Shown here piece by piece: positions 6,544 through 13,441 of a stretch of 24,558 nucleotides of DNA. The notes beneath the pieces are model-generated. The model did no database searches and was not told the DNA's origin. It worked only from the letters and a program-made list of their open reading frames with translations. Position 1 is the stretch's first letter. Every line of letters starts with the position of its first letter. Source of the DNA: a virus; the IMG/VR virus record IMGVR_UViG_3300032050_000777, positions 1-24,558 of that record. One strand, 5' to 3'. Made by a program: the position numbers and the translations under genes.

Positions 6544-8313
6544 TTAGTCGTCAAAAAGGTAGATTACAGCGTTGCCACCCACAACTAGAGTCCCAGTATA
6601 GATGCCATCGGGCCCGTAAACAACGCCTTGTCGGACGTCGGCTGGGTTGGGATAGAGCGTAGCTGGGAAGAGAGTAGCATCCTGCCCGGAGATCAAATAC
6701 GAACCAGATGCTGCATTAAAGAGTGAACTTGATAGCAGGCTAGCGGCCTGACCGCTTATAGCATAAGTGCCCGCATCGGCAAAGAGCGACGCTGCGGATA
6801 GCAGCGAAGCGGCCTGACCGCTTATATTGTACGCCCCAGCCTCGGCGTTCAGCAGCGTGTCGAGCGACAAGCCTGCGTCCTGCCCCGTGATAGCGTAGTT
6901 GCCCGCCTCAGAATTAAACAGCAGCGAACGAAGCAGCGCCGCACTAGTACCGCTGGTGTATCCGGGCTCGTTGTATCCGGGGTCTACGTAGTCTTCGCTG
7001 ATTGAATACTGACCGAGCCCTGCGGTAAAAATCTGCGCCCGGATCAGCGTGGCATCTTGCCCCGTTACAGCATAGCTACCAGACTCAGCGTCAAACGTAG
7101 CAACAGGTACATACAGAAGATCTGCCGCCTGACCCGTAATACTGTACGTACCTGAATCAGCACTAAATACCGAAGCGGTAAATAAACTTGCAGGCTGGCC
7201 TGTGACAACGTAGGTGCCTGCGTCAGCGGAAAAGTTGGCTGCGCGGGAAAGAGTCGCTGCCTGCCCCGTAATTACATACGCGCCCGTATCGGCAGAAAAA
7301 ACAGTGGAACGAAGAAGGGCTGCTAACTGCCCTGTCAGTAAATAAGAACCCGCATCAGCGGAGATGGCCTTAGCTAAAACAAAGTCTGCCGCCTGCCCAT
7401 TGATCGCGTAGGAGCCTGAGTTAGCAGAAAGTTCCTTAGATAGCGCAAGCGTAGCCGCCTGCCCGGTCAGGCTATACGCCCCAGCCTCGGCGTTGAACAA
7501 GCGTGAAGCGGCAGTAGTAGCCGCCTGCCCAGTGATGCTGTAAGACCCAACTTCAGCGTTGAACGAGATCGCTTGGATTTCTCGCACCCGCAGCATGACC
7601 ACCGGGCCGCGCACGTTGGTGAGCGTACCCGCCAGCGTGACCGTTACACTGGGTGCTGCCGTACTGCTGCCACTGCTGACAGACGCATAGGCACTGAAGC
7701 CACCAATGTCGTTGCCGGTGGTCGAATCAGGCTCGTTGATCTCGACGCCAGCAGCAAAGGTCGCACCGGTCGCCGTGGCTAAGTGGTTGCTGAACTGAGC
7801 CGGAGTTTGAACGTCGGTCGGGATACACATCGCCCAGATGGCGAGGTCACCCGATTCGAAGTTTGTTGCTGTTGCGCCGTTGGTCAGCGCCACCGTCATC
7901 GGTGAGGTGGGAGTCGTCGTCCTCTGACCGTCAGCCGATCCGTAACTGATCGCACCGCCGCCCGTGGGGATGCGAACGATAAACGCCCACGCGACGTTAC
8001 TGTTACCAAGCGAAACGTTCAGGTTACCCGTCTGTCCCGCAATCGGCGTATTCCACGAAAACACCCGCAGGTTCGTGTTGCCGGTGTCAGCACCCAGCGT
8101 AGCGCCGTAGCCACCCGCGCCAGTTAACTCCTCGCGGAGCGTCCAACCGCTTGGGGCCGGATTAGTGCCGCTGTTTGCGCTACCGGGCTTTTGACCAACA
8201 AACAGCAGAACAACGTCAGTGGCAAGTATGCCCGCCGGATAAGCCGGTGTGACAGTGGTGCCGTTTAGCGCCGAATAGGCTGCTGCTGCGGCTACTGGGG
8301 TGCCAAGAGCCAT
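6544..8313 (-). CDS. Adhesin-like virion protein with thirteen 22-residue repeats
   Basis: This 589-residue protein has three parts. Residues 1 to about 245 are beta-rich (DVVLLFVGQKPG, SGWTLREEL, LRVFSWNTPIAGQTG, WAFIVRIPTGGG) and resemble phage or bacterial carbohydrate-binding or fibre-head modules. Residues about 251-553 are thirteen repeats of roughly 22 residues with consensus F-x-A-x-x-G-x-Y-x-I-T-G-Q-A-A-x-L. Residues 554-589 (beginning YPNPADVRQGVVYGPDG) match a short motif I know from phage and bacterial surface proteins. The ninth repeat is degenerate and carries an extra segment, DPGYNEPGYTSG. A fibre, spike or capsid appendage is the likely role. It follows the 215-aa gene by 10 bases with a good Shine-Dalgarno (AAGGGG). 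Confidence 0.85.
   Translation of the reverse strand: MALGTPVAAAAAYSALNGTTVTPAYPAGILATDVVLLFVGQKPGSANSGTNPAPSGWTLREELTGAGGYGATLGADTGNTNLRVFSWNTPIAGQTGNLNVSLGNSNVAWAFIVRIPTGGGAISYGSADGQRTTTPTSPMTVALTNGATATNFESGDLAIWAMCIPTDVQTPAQFSNHLATATGATFAAGVEINEPDSTTGNDIGGFSAYASVSSGSSTAAPSVTVTLAGTLTNVRGPVVMLRVREIQAISFNAEVGSYSITGQAATTAASRLFNAEAGAYSLTGQAATLALSKELSANSGSYAINGQAADFVLAKAISADAGSYLLTGQLAALLRSTVFSADTGAYVITGQAATLSRAANFSADAGTYVVTGQPASLFTASVFSADSGTYSITGQAADLLYVPVATFDAESGSYAVTGQDATLIRAQIFTAGLGQYSISEDYVDPGYNEPGYTSGTSAALLRSLLFNSEAGNYAITGQDAGLSLDTLLNAEAGAYNISGQAASLLSAASLFADAGTYAISGQAASLLSSSLFNAASGSYLISGQDATLFPATLYPNPADVRQGVVYGPDGIYTGTLVVGGNAVIYLFDD
6655..7563 (-). repeat. Thirteen coding repeats of about 66 bp
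   Basis: This segment encodes the repeat block of the 589-aa protein. Units begin with F, L or I followed by residues such as NAEAGAY, SADSGTY or NAASGSY, and each contains a GQ core (ITGQ, ISGQ, INGQ) about ten residues in. Most units are 22 residues; the ninth has an insertion and its GQ core is lost (SISEDY). The DNA copies have diverged, so the array is old enough not to be a fresh slippage product. The seventeen bases CTGTAAGACCCAACTTC at 7538-7554 recur exactly at 830-846 in the 202-aa gene. Confidence 0.85.
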
Positions 8314-8323
8314 TGGCTACCCC

Positions 8324-8971
8324 TTACGAAATAGGCGTTGTGGGGAACGGCGGCGACTTATTTGGCACACCAAAGCGGTCTGTCTGATAAAACAGATCTG
8401 TCGCAAGAATGAAGACTGGATCAGGGAACGTATCGTTAGGATGCCCGCCGTCACGGAAGATGCGTACCAAGAACCGCATGTTCTGTTGCGCCAGACTACC
8501 GGGGAAATTATTTGCCGGCGCGTTAAAGTTCAGGTAATGCTCATACGCCACGCCTGTGCTGATCGTAGGCTCAACATAAATCGTGGTCGTAGCAGGAAAA
8601 ACTGATGCTGCGCCTTGCCCGTACGCCCATGCGTAAGTGAACTCAAGCCCAAACCGTACCGTGCCCGTGGACGTACTGTTCCCCGGCGACCAGTGAATAC
8701 CGTAGACAAGATCAGTACCGGGGCACCAGTCAAACGGCAAGTCGCTGGTCGAAAACGCCTCAGTCATGGACGTTGCGCTGTAAGACCAAGCGTTGATGCC
8801 GCCAATGAACGGGGCTAGTTCTGGTGGGTTACCCGTGCCAGACTCGATAGAAGGCTCACTGCCAACCTGCGCCCACGCAAGATCAGTCCTACCGGCGAGT
8901 GTAGAGAAGTTGCCATCCAACTCGGCGTAAGTAAGCGCCGAGCCTTTGACGTTGCGGTAGACGATAGGCAT
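8324..8971 (-). CDS. Virion or tail-fibre-like protein, 215 aa
   Basis: The N-terminus MPIVYRNVKGSALTYAELDG is a common opening of phage fibre and appendage proteins, where it acts as an attachment segment. The body is beta-rich, with the motif VYGIHWSPGNSTSTGTVRF followed by GLEFTYAWAYGQG. I recall similar segments in jelly-roll-type proteins of short-tailed phages. The C-terminal part includes MRFLVRIFRDGGHPNDTF and a Pro-rich tail. The gap to the 141-aa gene upstream is 12 bases and a GGGGCGG sequence precedes the ATG. A structural role is likely; whether capsid appendage or tail is not settled by the sequence. Confidence 0.8.
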   Translation of the reverse strand: MPIVYRNVKGSALTYAELDGNFSTLAGRTDLAWAQVGSEPSIESGTGNPPELAPFIGGINAWSYSATSMTEAFSTSDLPFDWCPGTDLVYGIHWSPGNSTSTGTVRFGLEFTYAWAYGQGAASVFPATTTIYVEPTISTGVAYEHYLNFNAPANNFPGSLAQQNMRFLVRIFRDGGHPNDTFPDPVFILATDLFYQTDRFGVPNKSPPFPTTPIS

Positions 8972-8983
8972 GGACCGCCCCTA

Positions 8984-9409
8984 TCAAGCCAGAGTGAAGA
9001 TAGCGCCGGGAGTGGTGTTGGAGAACTTGACGGTAAAGGACTCGCCGTTGTTAAGCGTCAACGCACTGCCGTAGTCCCACCACGCGATAAGGTTCTTGTT
9101 AACAGCGGTATCGTTGTACAGCACAACATACTGGAAAGCCGCAATCGCGCCACCAGAAGCCGTGAACACTACCTGAGTGCCGGAAACGGTCGTAGTGCCT
9201 GTTACTTCAGCAACCGTAATGGTCGTGGTAGCGCCACCAGCGGTGTAGCCGTTACCTGCGGTAATCTCAGGGAGATCAGCTTTAATCGCATCAGCAGAAG
9301 CCGAAGGCACGGTGTTGGACAGGTAGACCTTGAACACGTTGGTGTCAAAGTCATGAGTGCCAATAACAAGCTGTTCAGAGAAGTCTTGAAATTTATTGTA
9401 CGTTGCCAT
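8984..9409 (-). CDS. Phage virion structural protein, 141 aa
   Basis: The protein begins MATYNKFQDFSEQLVIGTHD and has the motifs KVYLSNTVPSASADAIKADL, EITAGNGYTAGG, TQVVFTASGG, FQYVVLYND and IAWWDYGSALTLNNGESFTV. These match a family of small beta-rich structural proteins seen in many tailed phages, often near the major capsid protein, and usually annotated as hypothetical or structural. The family is recognised from memory. No catalytic residues are apparent. It lies in a head-to-tail series of small virion genes, one base downstream of the 110-aa gene, with a weak AAGAG ribosome-binding site. Confidence 0.83.
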   Translation of the reverse strand: MATYNKFQDFSEQLVIGTHDFDTNVFKVYLSNTVPSASADAIKADLPEITAGNGYTAGGATTTITVAEVTGTTTVSGTQVVFTASGGAIAAFQYVVLYNDTAVNKNLIAWWDYGSALTLNNGESFTVKFSNTTPGAIFTLA

Positions 9410-9410
9410 G

Positions 9411-9743
9411 TCAGAACTCTTCTATTAGGGCAGTTACGGCCACTTCAGCAGCCTCACTGAGGTTGATAATCAAAGCGCCGTTTACCGGCCCCGTACAGAA
9501 CTGCCGTTTGCTAAGCGCGTAAACCCGGAACTTTTCTTCTGCGCCGAGAAAGATCCTAATCAAAGGCGAAGCGGTAGAACCGGGGTCGTTCAAGGTGTAG
9601 ATCCACCGCAGGCGCAGGCGCTTGCCCGCAGCGGGGGTGTAGATAGTCGTAGAGCCGGAAGCAGTGACTGTCGATACCACATGGGTAAAGTCATATTCAC
9701 CACTATCCAGCCCTTGGACGTAACTTACGCCGCTGACTGACAC
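9411..9743 (-). CDS. Small beta-rich virion-associated protein, 110 aa
   Basis: Translation starts at GTG (9743-9741) after a GGGG Shine-Dalgarno and reads MSVSGVSYVQGLDSGEYDFT. Recognisable segments are STTIYTPAAGKRLRLRWIYT, SPLIRIFLGAEEKF and GALIINLSEAAEVAVTALIE. The pattern of alternating hydrophobic residues and the L.LRW.Y motif fit a small jelly-roll or decoration protein found in phage structural operons. It lies three bases after the coiled-coil gene. The specific function is unknown. Confidence 0.78.
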   Translation of the reverse strand: MSVSGVSYVQGLDSGEYDFTHVVSTVTASGSTTIYTPAAGKRLRLRWIYTLNDPGSTASPLIRIFLGAEEKFRVYALSKRQFCTGPVNGALIINLSEAAEVAVTALIEEF

Positions 9744-9746
9744 GCT

Positions 9747-10265
9747 TTACCCCAACTTGGCTCGGAGAGACTCAAGTACGGATTCAGCGGCTTTACGCTT
9801 GGCCTCGACTTCAGCAAGAGCAGCCTCCGCAGCGGCCTTTTTAGCTTCAATCTCCGCATCACACGCAGCGACCTTTTCCGCAATACCTGCTTCAACTGCG
9901 GCAAGTTTTGCTTCAACTGCGGCAAGTTTTGCTTCCGTAGCCGCCAGAGTTTTCTTGCGTGTAGCGCCAGCTTCTGCGATTTCCAGAGACCGCGCCTCAA
10001 CCAAGCGGGCGGTCTCATCAAGCACATCCTGCTTGCTTTTGATAGCCTGTTCCATCTGACTATTCACTTCAGACAAACGCCTGTCTGCTTCTACGTAAGC
10101 CTCCTTAATTTCTTGCTCCGTAGCAGCAAACTCTTTGCGCTTGGCTTCGACTGCCTTCTCAAGTTCGTTGCGCTGCTGCGACATCTCAATAACAGCAGGA
10201 ATCGAGTCGAGGACAGGTTTCCAAGACGCCTCAAACTGCCGAAGGGCCCCAATGTCAATACTCAT
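9747..10265 (-). CDS. Coiled-coil virion-module protein, 172 aa
   Basis: Two ATGs are in tandem at 10268 and 10265. The second gives better spacing to the GGAGG that precedes them, so I use it (MSIDIGALRQFEASWKPVLD). From about residue 25 the protein is an almost unbroken Ala, Glu and Lys-rich helix (QRNELEKAVEAKRKEF; AEAALAEVEAKRKAAESVLE), a long coiled coil. A seven-residue block is exactly duplicated (AAVEAKL twice). It could be a fibre shaft, an internal rod or an assembly chaperone. The position between small head-type and fibre-type genes does not discriminate. Its start overlaps the stop of the 111-aa gene upstream (TAATG). Confidence 0.8.
   Translation of the reverse strand: MSIDIGALRQFEASWKPVLDSIPAVIEMSQQRNELEKAVEAKRKEFAATEQEIKEAYVEADRRLSEVNSQMEQAIKSKQDVLDETARLVEARSLEIAEAGATRKKTLAATEAKLAAVEAKLAAVEAGIAEKVAACDAEIEAKKAAAEAALAEVEAKRKAAESVLESLRAKLG
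9888..9929. repeat. Exact 21-bp tandem duplication inside the coiled-coil gene
   Basis: The 21-base unit TGCTTCAACTGCGGCAAGTTT occurs at 9888-9908 and again at 9909-9929 with no mismatch, followed by a third partial start (TGCTTC). It keeps frame and adds one heptad, seven residues, to the coiled coil. Exact identity implies recent slippage or duplication. Confidence 0.9.
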
Positions 10266-10267
10266 CA

Positions 10268-10603
10268 TTACCTCCCCGGCATGCCAGCTTGGATGACAGT
10301 CATCGTCGCCTGACCGCTGGTGTACAGAGTGATATTCAACCGGACAGCCCGCACTGGGTAGTTGTAGTTACCATCCAGTGAAGTCGTTTTGGTCGTCAAT
10401 CCAGCCTGAGAAAACCAGACAGCCGTAGACGGGTCAAACCCTGCGGCATAAACATCGTCGTAGGTGTGCTCGACGGTATACGTCAGGTTCGCCCCGGCTG
10501 ACAGTGCCACTGCGACACTGACATTAAACGGTGACTGATTGATATCGAGAGGAATGGGGGCCGAAGCCCCCAGTCCCGTTAGTGCTGTACGGACTGGGCG
10601 CAT
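10268..10603 (-). CDS. Conserved phage structural protein, 111 aa
   Basis: The protein starts MRPVRTALTGLGASAPIPLD, a distinctive opening I associate with a small conserved protein in the structural operons of short-tailed phages. Other blocks are QSPFNVSVAVALSAG, LTYTVEHTYDDVYAAGFDPS, SLDGNYNYPVRAVRLNITLY and TSGQATMTVIQAGMPGR. All are beta-strand-like, with no enzyme motif. It is probably a head decoration or head-tail accessory protein. A GGGGG Shine-Dalgarno precedes the ATG, and the gap to the 159-aa gene is 13 bases. Confidence 0.82.
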   Translation of the reverse strand: MRPVRTALTGLGASAPIPLDINQSPFNVSVAVALSAGANLTYTVEHTYDDVYAAGFDPSTAVWFSQAGLTTKTTSLDGNYNYPVRAVRLNITLYTSGQATMTVIQAGMPGR

Positions 10604-10616
10604 GCTACCCCCTTAA

Positions 10617-11096
10617 TCAGTTCTGGAAGGTAGTCGGGTTCTGAGCGCCGTCTGAGCCACGCTGAGCGTAAAGAACAGTCACAATTGCTCGACCCGCAGT
10701 AAGAGTGGCAGTACCAACCGCAACGCGCACGTAGATCGTGGTGTCGGCAGTAGTCGAAGTCTGCCAAGCAAGCTGGGTAGCAGCCGTAGCAACACCACGG
10801 AAACGGCCACCCGCCGTAGTAGCAACACCAGCCATCAGTTCAGCGCCACCCGAAGTGGTACCGACCGAGATCGTCGTAGTACCAGCGGTAGCGGCAACAA
10901 CCTGATCGACCACAATATCCACAATCTGTGAACCTTGGGGGACAACAAAACGTGCGCCGTCTACGTTGCCTACGATAGTGCCGGTAAGGTCACCTGTGTC
11001 ATAGGACTGATTAAGCACGGCCAAGCCAGTATTACGGCCTGCGCCATAACGAACGGTGCCAGAACGAACGGGGCCGGAGAAAGTAGCGAAACTCAT
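10617..11096 (-). CDS. Probable head decoration-type protein, 159 aa
   Basis: This 159-residue protein begins MSFATFSGPVRSGTVRYGAG. It has NTGLAVLNQSYDTGDL, FVVPQGSQIVDIVVDQV and a long Thr, Ala and Gly-rich beta-type C-terminal half ending in IVTVLYAQRGSDGAQNP. Phages of this gene order often carry such a protein just after the major capsid gene, and I read it as a capsid-associated protein. It is the first gene after the capsid-gene terminator and follows a candidate promoter (11115-11142), so it may be expressed from a separate transcript. GAGGA precedes the ATG. Confidence 0.78.
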   Translation of the reverse strand: MSFATFSGPVRSGTVRYGAGRNTGLAVLNQSYDTGDLTGTIVGNVDGARFVVPQGSQIVDIVVDQVVAATAGTTTISVGTTSGGAELMAGVATTAGGRFRGVATAATQLAWQTSTTADTTIYVRVAVGTATLTAGRAIVTVLYAQRGSDGAQNPTTFQN

Positions 11097-11114
11097 TTTA
11101 AATGTCCTCGTATG

Positions 11115-11142
11115 GTTCTACCGTTTGAGGAAAATCTGCCAA
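11115..11142 (-). promoter_or_regulatory. Candidate leftward promoter behind the capsid terminator
   Basis: On the minus strand, TTGGCA (11142-11137) matches the -35 consensus at five of six positions. A 16-base spacer separates it from TAGAAC (11120-11115), a four-of-six -10. It lies in the 147-base gap between the capsid terminator and the 159-aa gene, where a new start would be needed. An 8-bp inverted repeat, TTCTACCG at 11116-11123 and CGGTAGAA at 11149-11156, brackets it and overlaps the -10. Evidence is sequence match only. Confidence 0.38.
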
Positions 11143-11195
11143 GCCAGTCGGTAGAAAAACAATAATCTTGGATACGCAGAAACTAACACACCAGA

Positions 11196-11224
11196 CAATA
11201 AAAGAGAAGGGGGCCGAAGCCCCC
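11196..11224 (-). terminator. Intrinsic terminator after the major capsid gene
   Basis: On the minus strand a perfect six-base-pair G+C stem, GGGGGC and GCCCCC with a TTCG tetraloop (11224-11209), is followed directly by the T-rich TTCTCTTTTATTG. It lies 20 bases after the stop of the capsid gene. It probably ends, or partly reduces, transcription of the highly expressed head genes before the small virion genes downstream. Confidence 0.8.
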
Positions 11225-11243
11225 TCCCTGCAACCCTAAAGCC

Positions 11244-12152
11244 TTAGGCTCCGGGGGAAGCGAACATACCGAGCGGATCCGACCAACCGAACGAATAACG
11301 CTCACGGGCCTTGTAACGCACGTTGCCCGTATCGAAATCACCGTCCATTCCGGTACTCATCGGGGTACGAACAAAGTGCTTCAGACCGTTGGGAACGTCC
11401 GTGGTCAGGAACCAAGCGTTGTTGTCGGTCAAGAAGTGGTTCACGGTGTAGCCACCGGGGATCGAACCGTTGTTCTTCAGGGCGTTGATATCGTTGTCAG
11501 TGGTACCGACACGGAGTTCGGTTTCCAGCAGACGGGTAGCAACGAACTGGAGAGCGGGCGGAACAATCAGCTTCTTGGGCTTAGCGGCGATCAGCAGACC
11601 ACGCTCATCCGTCCATGCAGCGATCTGAATAACAGCAGCCTCAAGCGAGGTCTCATTCAGGTCGGCAGCAGTCGCGGGGCGGTTGCTGTTAACGTCGCCG
11701 TTAACCAGCGGGTGAGCCGTCGAGAACAGAGCAACGCCGTCACCGCCCGGAACTACAGCGGAGAAACCATTGTTCAGAACCGAAGCGGCCTTAACCTGCT
11801 TGGTGTACGCCATGGCACGGGCCAGAGCTTTGGTGTAACGAGCAGACAGGCTGTCGTACAGGTTGTCCTCGATGGCCTCTTCGGTCAGCGAGAAACCCAG
11901 AGCAATGGTTTCGTGGTTGTAGCGAGCAGTCCAAGCCTCTTGCGCGTTATCGTAGGCAATCGCGCTGCCTTCGTTCTTCACCGGAGCGGCGGAGAATCCA
12001 GACAGTTTGGTTTCCTCTTCAAACGAACGCTCGGAGGTCTCGGTCTCATAAATCTCCTTATGCTCTTCGCCGTAGCGTGAGTATTCCAGACCGAACAGAG
12101 CGTTCAGACCGGGCAGGAGTTCCTTAAGCAGTTGTGCGCGTGAAATAGCCAT
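11244..12152 (-). CDS. Major capsid protein (HK97-fold, gpT-like)
   Basis: This 302-residue protein forms the icosahedral head shell. It begins MAISRAQLLKELLPGLNALF. Typical blocks are EYSRYGEEHKEIYETETSER, the E-loop-like SFEEETKLSGFSAAPVKNEG, and NHETIALGFSLTEEAIEDNL. Further on are a helical segment LSARYTKALARAMAYTKQ, ALFSTAHPLVNGDVNSNRPA, the segment KPKKLIVPPALQFVATRLL, and the C-terminal VRYKARERYSFGWSDPLGMF. Length and motifs fit the Mu gpT-like branch of HK97-fold capsid proteins. It lies downstream of a scaffold candidate and two capsid-associated proteins, and is followed by a strong terminator, as expected for the most abundant virion protein. No N-terminal protease domain is fused to it. 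Confidence 0.93.
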   Translation of the reverse strand: MAISRAQLLKELLPGLNALFGLEYSRYGEEHKEIYETETSERSFEEETKLSGFSAAPVKNEGSAIAYDNAQEAWTARYNHETIALGFSLTEEAIEDNLYDSLSARYTKALARAMAYTKQVKAASVLNNGFSAVVPGGDGVALFSTAHPLVNGDVNSNRPATAADLNETSLEAAVIQIAAWTDERGLLIAAKPKKLIVPPALQFVATRLLETELRVGTTDNDINALKNNGSIPGGYTVNHFLTDNNAWFLTTDVPNGLKHFVRTPMSTGMDGDFDTGNVRYKARERYSFGWSDPLGMFASPGA

Positions 12153-12165
12153 GTTAAGTCACCCC

Positions 12166-12975
12166 TTAGGCCACGTAGTAACGATGGGCACCGAAGGTGA
12201 TCTTAACGAGCACTTCGGGAGATTGAACAAGAATCAGCGTGCCGGACGCAGTGGTCGAAGCGGCCATCGTCAGGGTCTGCGAGGTAGCAGACGAAACGGT
12301 AGCAGCGGTGCCCACAACGCCAATCCACTCAGGCTGACCAGTTGCAGCGACCAGTTGGAACATATCAGTACCAACGGGGATCACTTGACCCACAGTCAGG
12401 CCAGACACAACGATAGACGTTGAGCCGGTGCCAGAAACGTAGGTGCAACCAGTGGTCACTTGCGTATCCGGAACGAGGCCCAGAACACGGAAGTTACCAG
12501 TACTAGAGGACGCAGCAACCACACCACCAGCCGAGTTGCCAGTAGTGGCAGAGCCGGTCGAGGTATTGCCAGCCATGTTCGCACCAACCAGCGACTGAGT
12601 TGCCGAAGCAATCGTCGGGGTACCGGCAGCGGTCACAACAGCAGCCTTGAACACAGTATCCGGATCATCACAAACGATGGCTTTGATATCGCCAGCGGTG
12701 ACGTTACCGGGGTAATACTGCGAGAAGCGCTTTTGCTTGCTCACCGGGTCGGTATACGAACAACCAAGGAACACGCCAACCGCCACATTGCTGGTAATGG
12801 TGTTAGCCAGAATGGTGATAAATCCACTGGAAAGCTGGACGAAATCACCGTAATAGATGGCCGTGTTGTAGTTGTAGTCAATAGGATATTCACGGGTGGA
12901 ACCCGAGAACACTTGCCCGCCAATCAGGTTGACAGGCCGGAACCCATAGGGTGCCGAAACAGTCGGGTAGGACAT
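12166..12975 (-). CDS. Capsid-associated structural protein, 269 aa
   Basis: The N-terminus MSYPTVSAPYGFRPVNLIGG and following GSTREYPI.Y mark a conserved phage protein encoded directly upstream of the major capsid gene in this gene order. I recognise it from memory as a structural protein, probably head decoration. Residues 30-115 look beta-rich (AIYYGDFVQLSSG, VGVFLGCSYTDPVSKQKRF). Residues about 120-245 are unusually rich in Ser, Thr, Ala and Gly (NTSTGSATTGNSAGGVVAAS). The C-terminus is LVQSPEVLVKITFGAHRYYV. A TAGGAG Shine-Dalgarno precedes the ATG and only 13 bases separate it from the capsid gene. Confidence 0.8.
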   Translation of the reverse strand: MSYPTVSAPYGFRPVNLIGGQVFSGSTREYPIDYNYNTAIYYGDFVQLSSGFITILANTITSNVAVGVFLGCSYTDPVSKQKRFSQYYPGNVTAGDIKAIVCDDPDTVFKAAVVTAAGTPTIASATQSLVGANMAGNTSTGSATTGNSAGGVVAASSSTGNFRVLGLVPDTQVTTGCTYVSGTGSTSIVVSGLTVGQVIPVGTDMFQLVAATGQPEWIGVVGTAATVSSATSQTLTMAASTTASGTLILVQSPEVLVKITFGAHRYYVA

Positions 12976-12994
12976 TTAAAACTCCTAAGATTAA

Positions 12995-13441
12995 TTAGAC
13001 GCCCTTACCGAAAGAAGTCCCCGATTTGCGCTCCTTAAAGAGCGGCATGCGCGGGTCGTTCTGACGCATAAGGTTGTTATCAACGGCTTCCGTCTGAGCG
13101 TTGGTTTGCTTGGCAATGTACTCATTGCGTTGCGCGACAAACTCAGTCGGCGTTTTGCACAGCAGGAGACCACCAATCTCGATGTTGTCCTTAAACCGCG
13201 ATTGCGGGTCAGTCAACAAACGAAACTTAGGCTGCTCTTCGACAGGTACCGGCTCCCACCCTTCCCGGAGTTTGCCCGAGAGATTGCGGGGATCAGGAGA
13301 GTTCAACGTAGAAACACGCACCCAGTGATAATCATATCCGGGCTGTTTGTCAGGCTCGGGCAGAAGTTCAGGCGGCATCCACTGTTTAGGACGCGACTGG
13401 ATCTCACGGGTTTCGAGTTCACGGGTAAGTCGTTCAGCCAT
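12995..13441 (-). CDS. Conserved head-module protein of unknown function, 148 aa
   Basis: This 148-residue hydrophilic protein begins MAERLTRELETREIQSRPKQ, with the blocks WMPPELLPEPDKQPGYDYHW, LREGWEPVPVEEQPKFRLL and LLLCKTPTEFVAQRNEYIAK. The C-terminal part is helical and basic (FKERKSGTSFGKGV). It overlaps the end of the scaffold candidate by eight bases, so the two are translationally coupled. I recall homologues in the same place, between scaffold and capsid genes, in related short-tailed phages, without a proven role. An internal head or assembly protein is possible. Confidence 0.75.
   Translation of the reverse strand: MAERLTRELETREIQSRPKQWMPPELLPEPDKQPGYDYHWVRVSTLNSPDPRNLSGKLREGWEPVPVEEQPKFRLLTDPQSRFKDNIEIGGLLLCKTPTEFVAQRNEYIAKQTNAQTEAVDNNLMRQNDPRMPLFKERKSGTSFGKGV

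Noticed and set aside
11376-12080. Plus-strand 234-residue open frame opposite the major capsid gene
   Set aside because: Antisense shadow of a highly confident capsid gene; no ribosome site or family motif.
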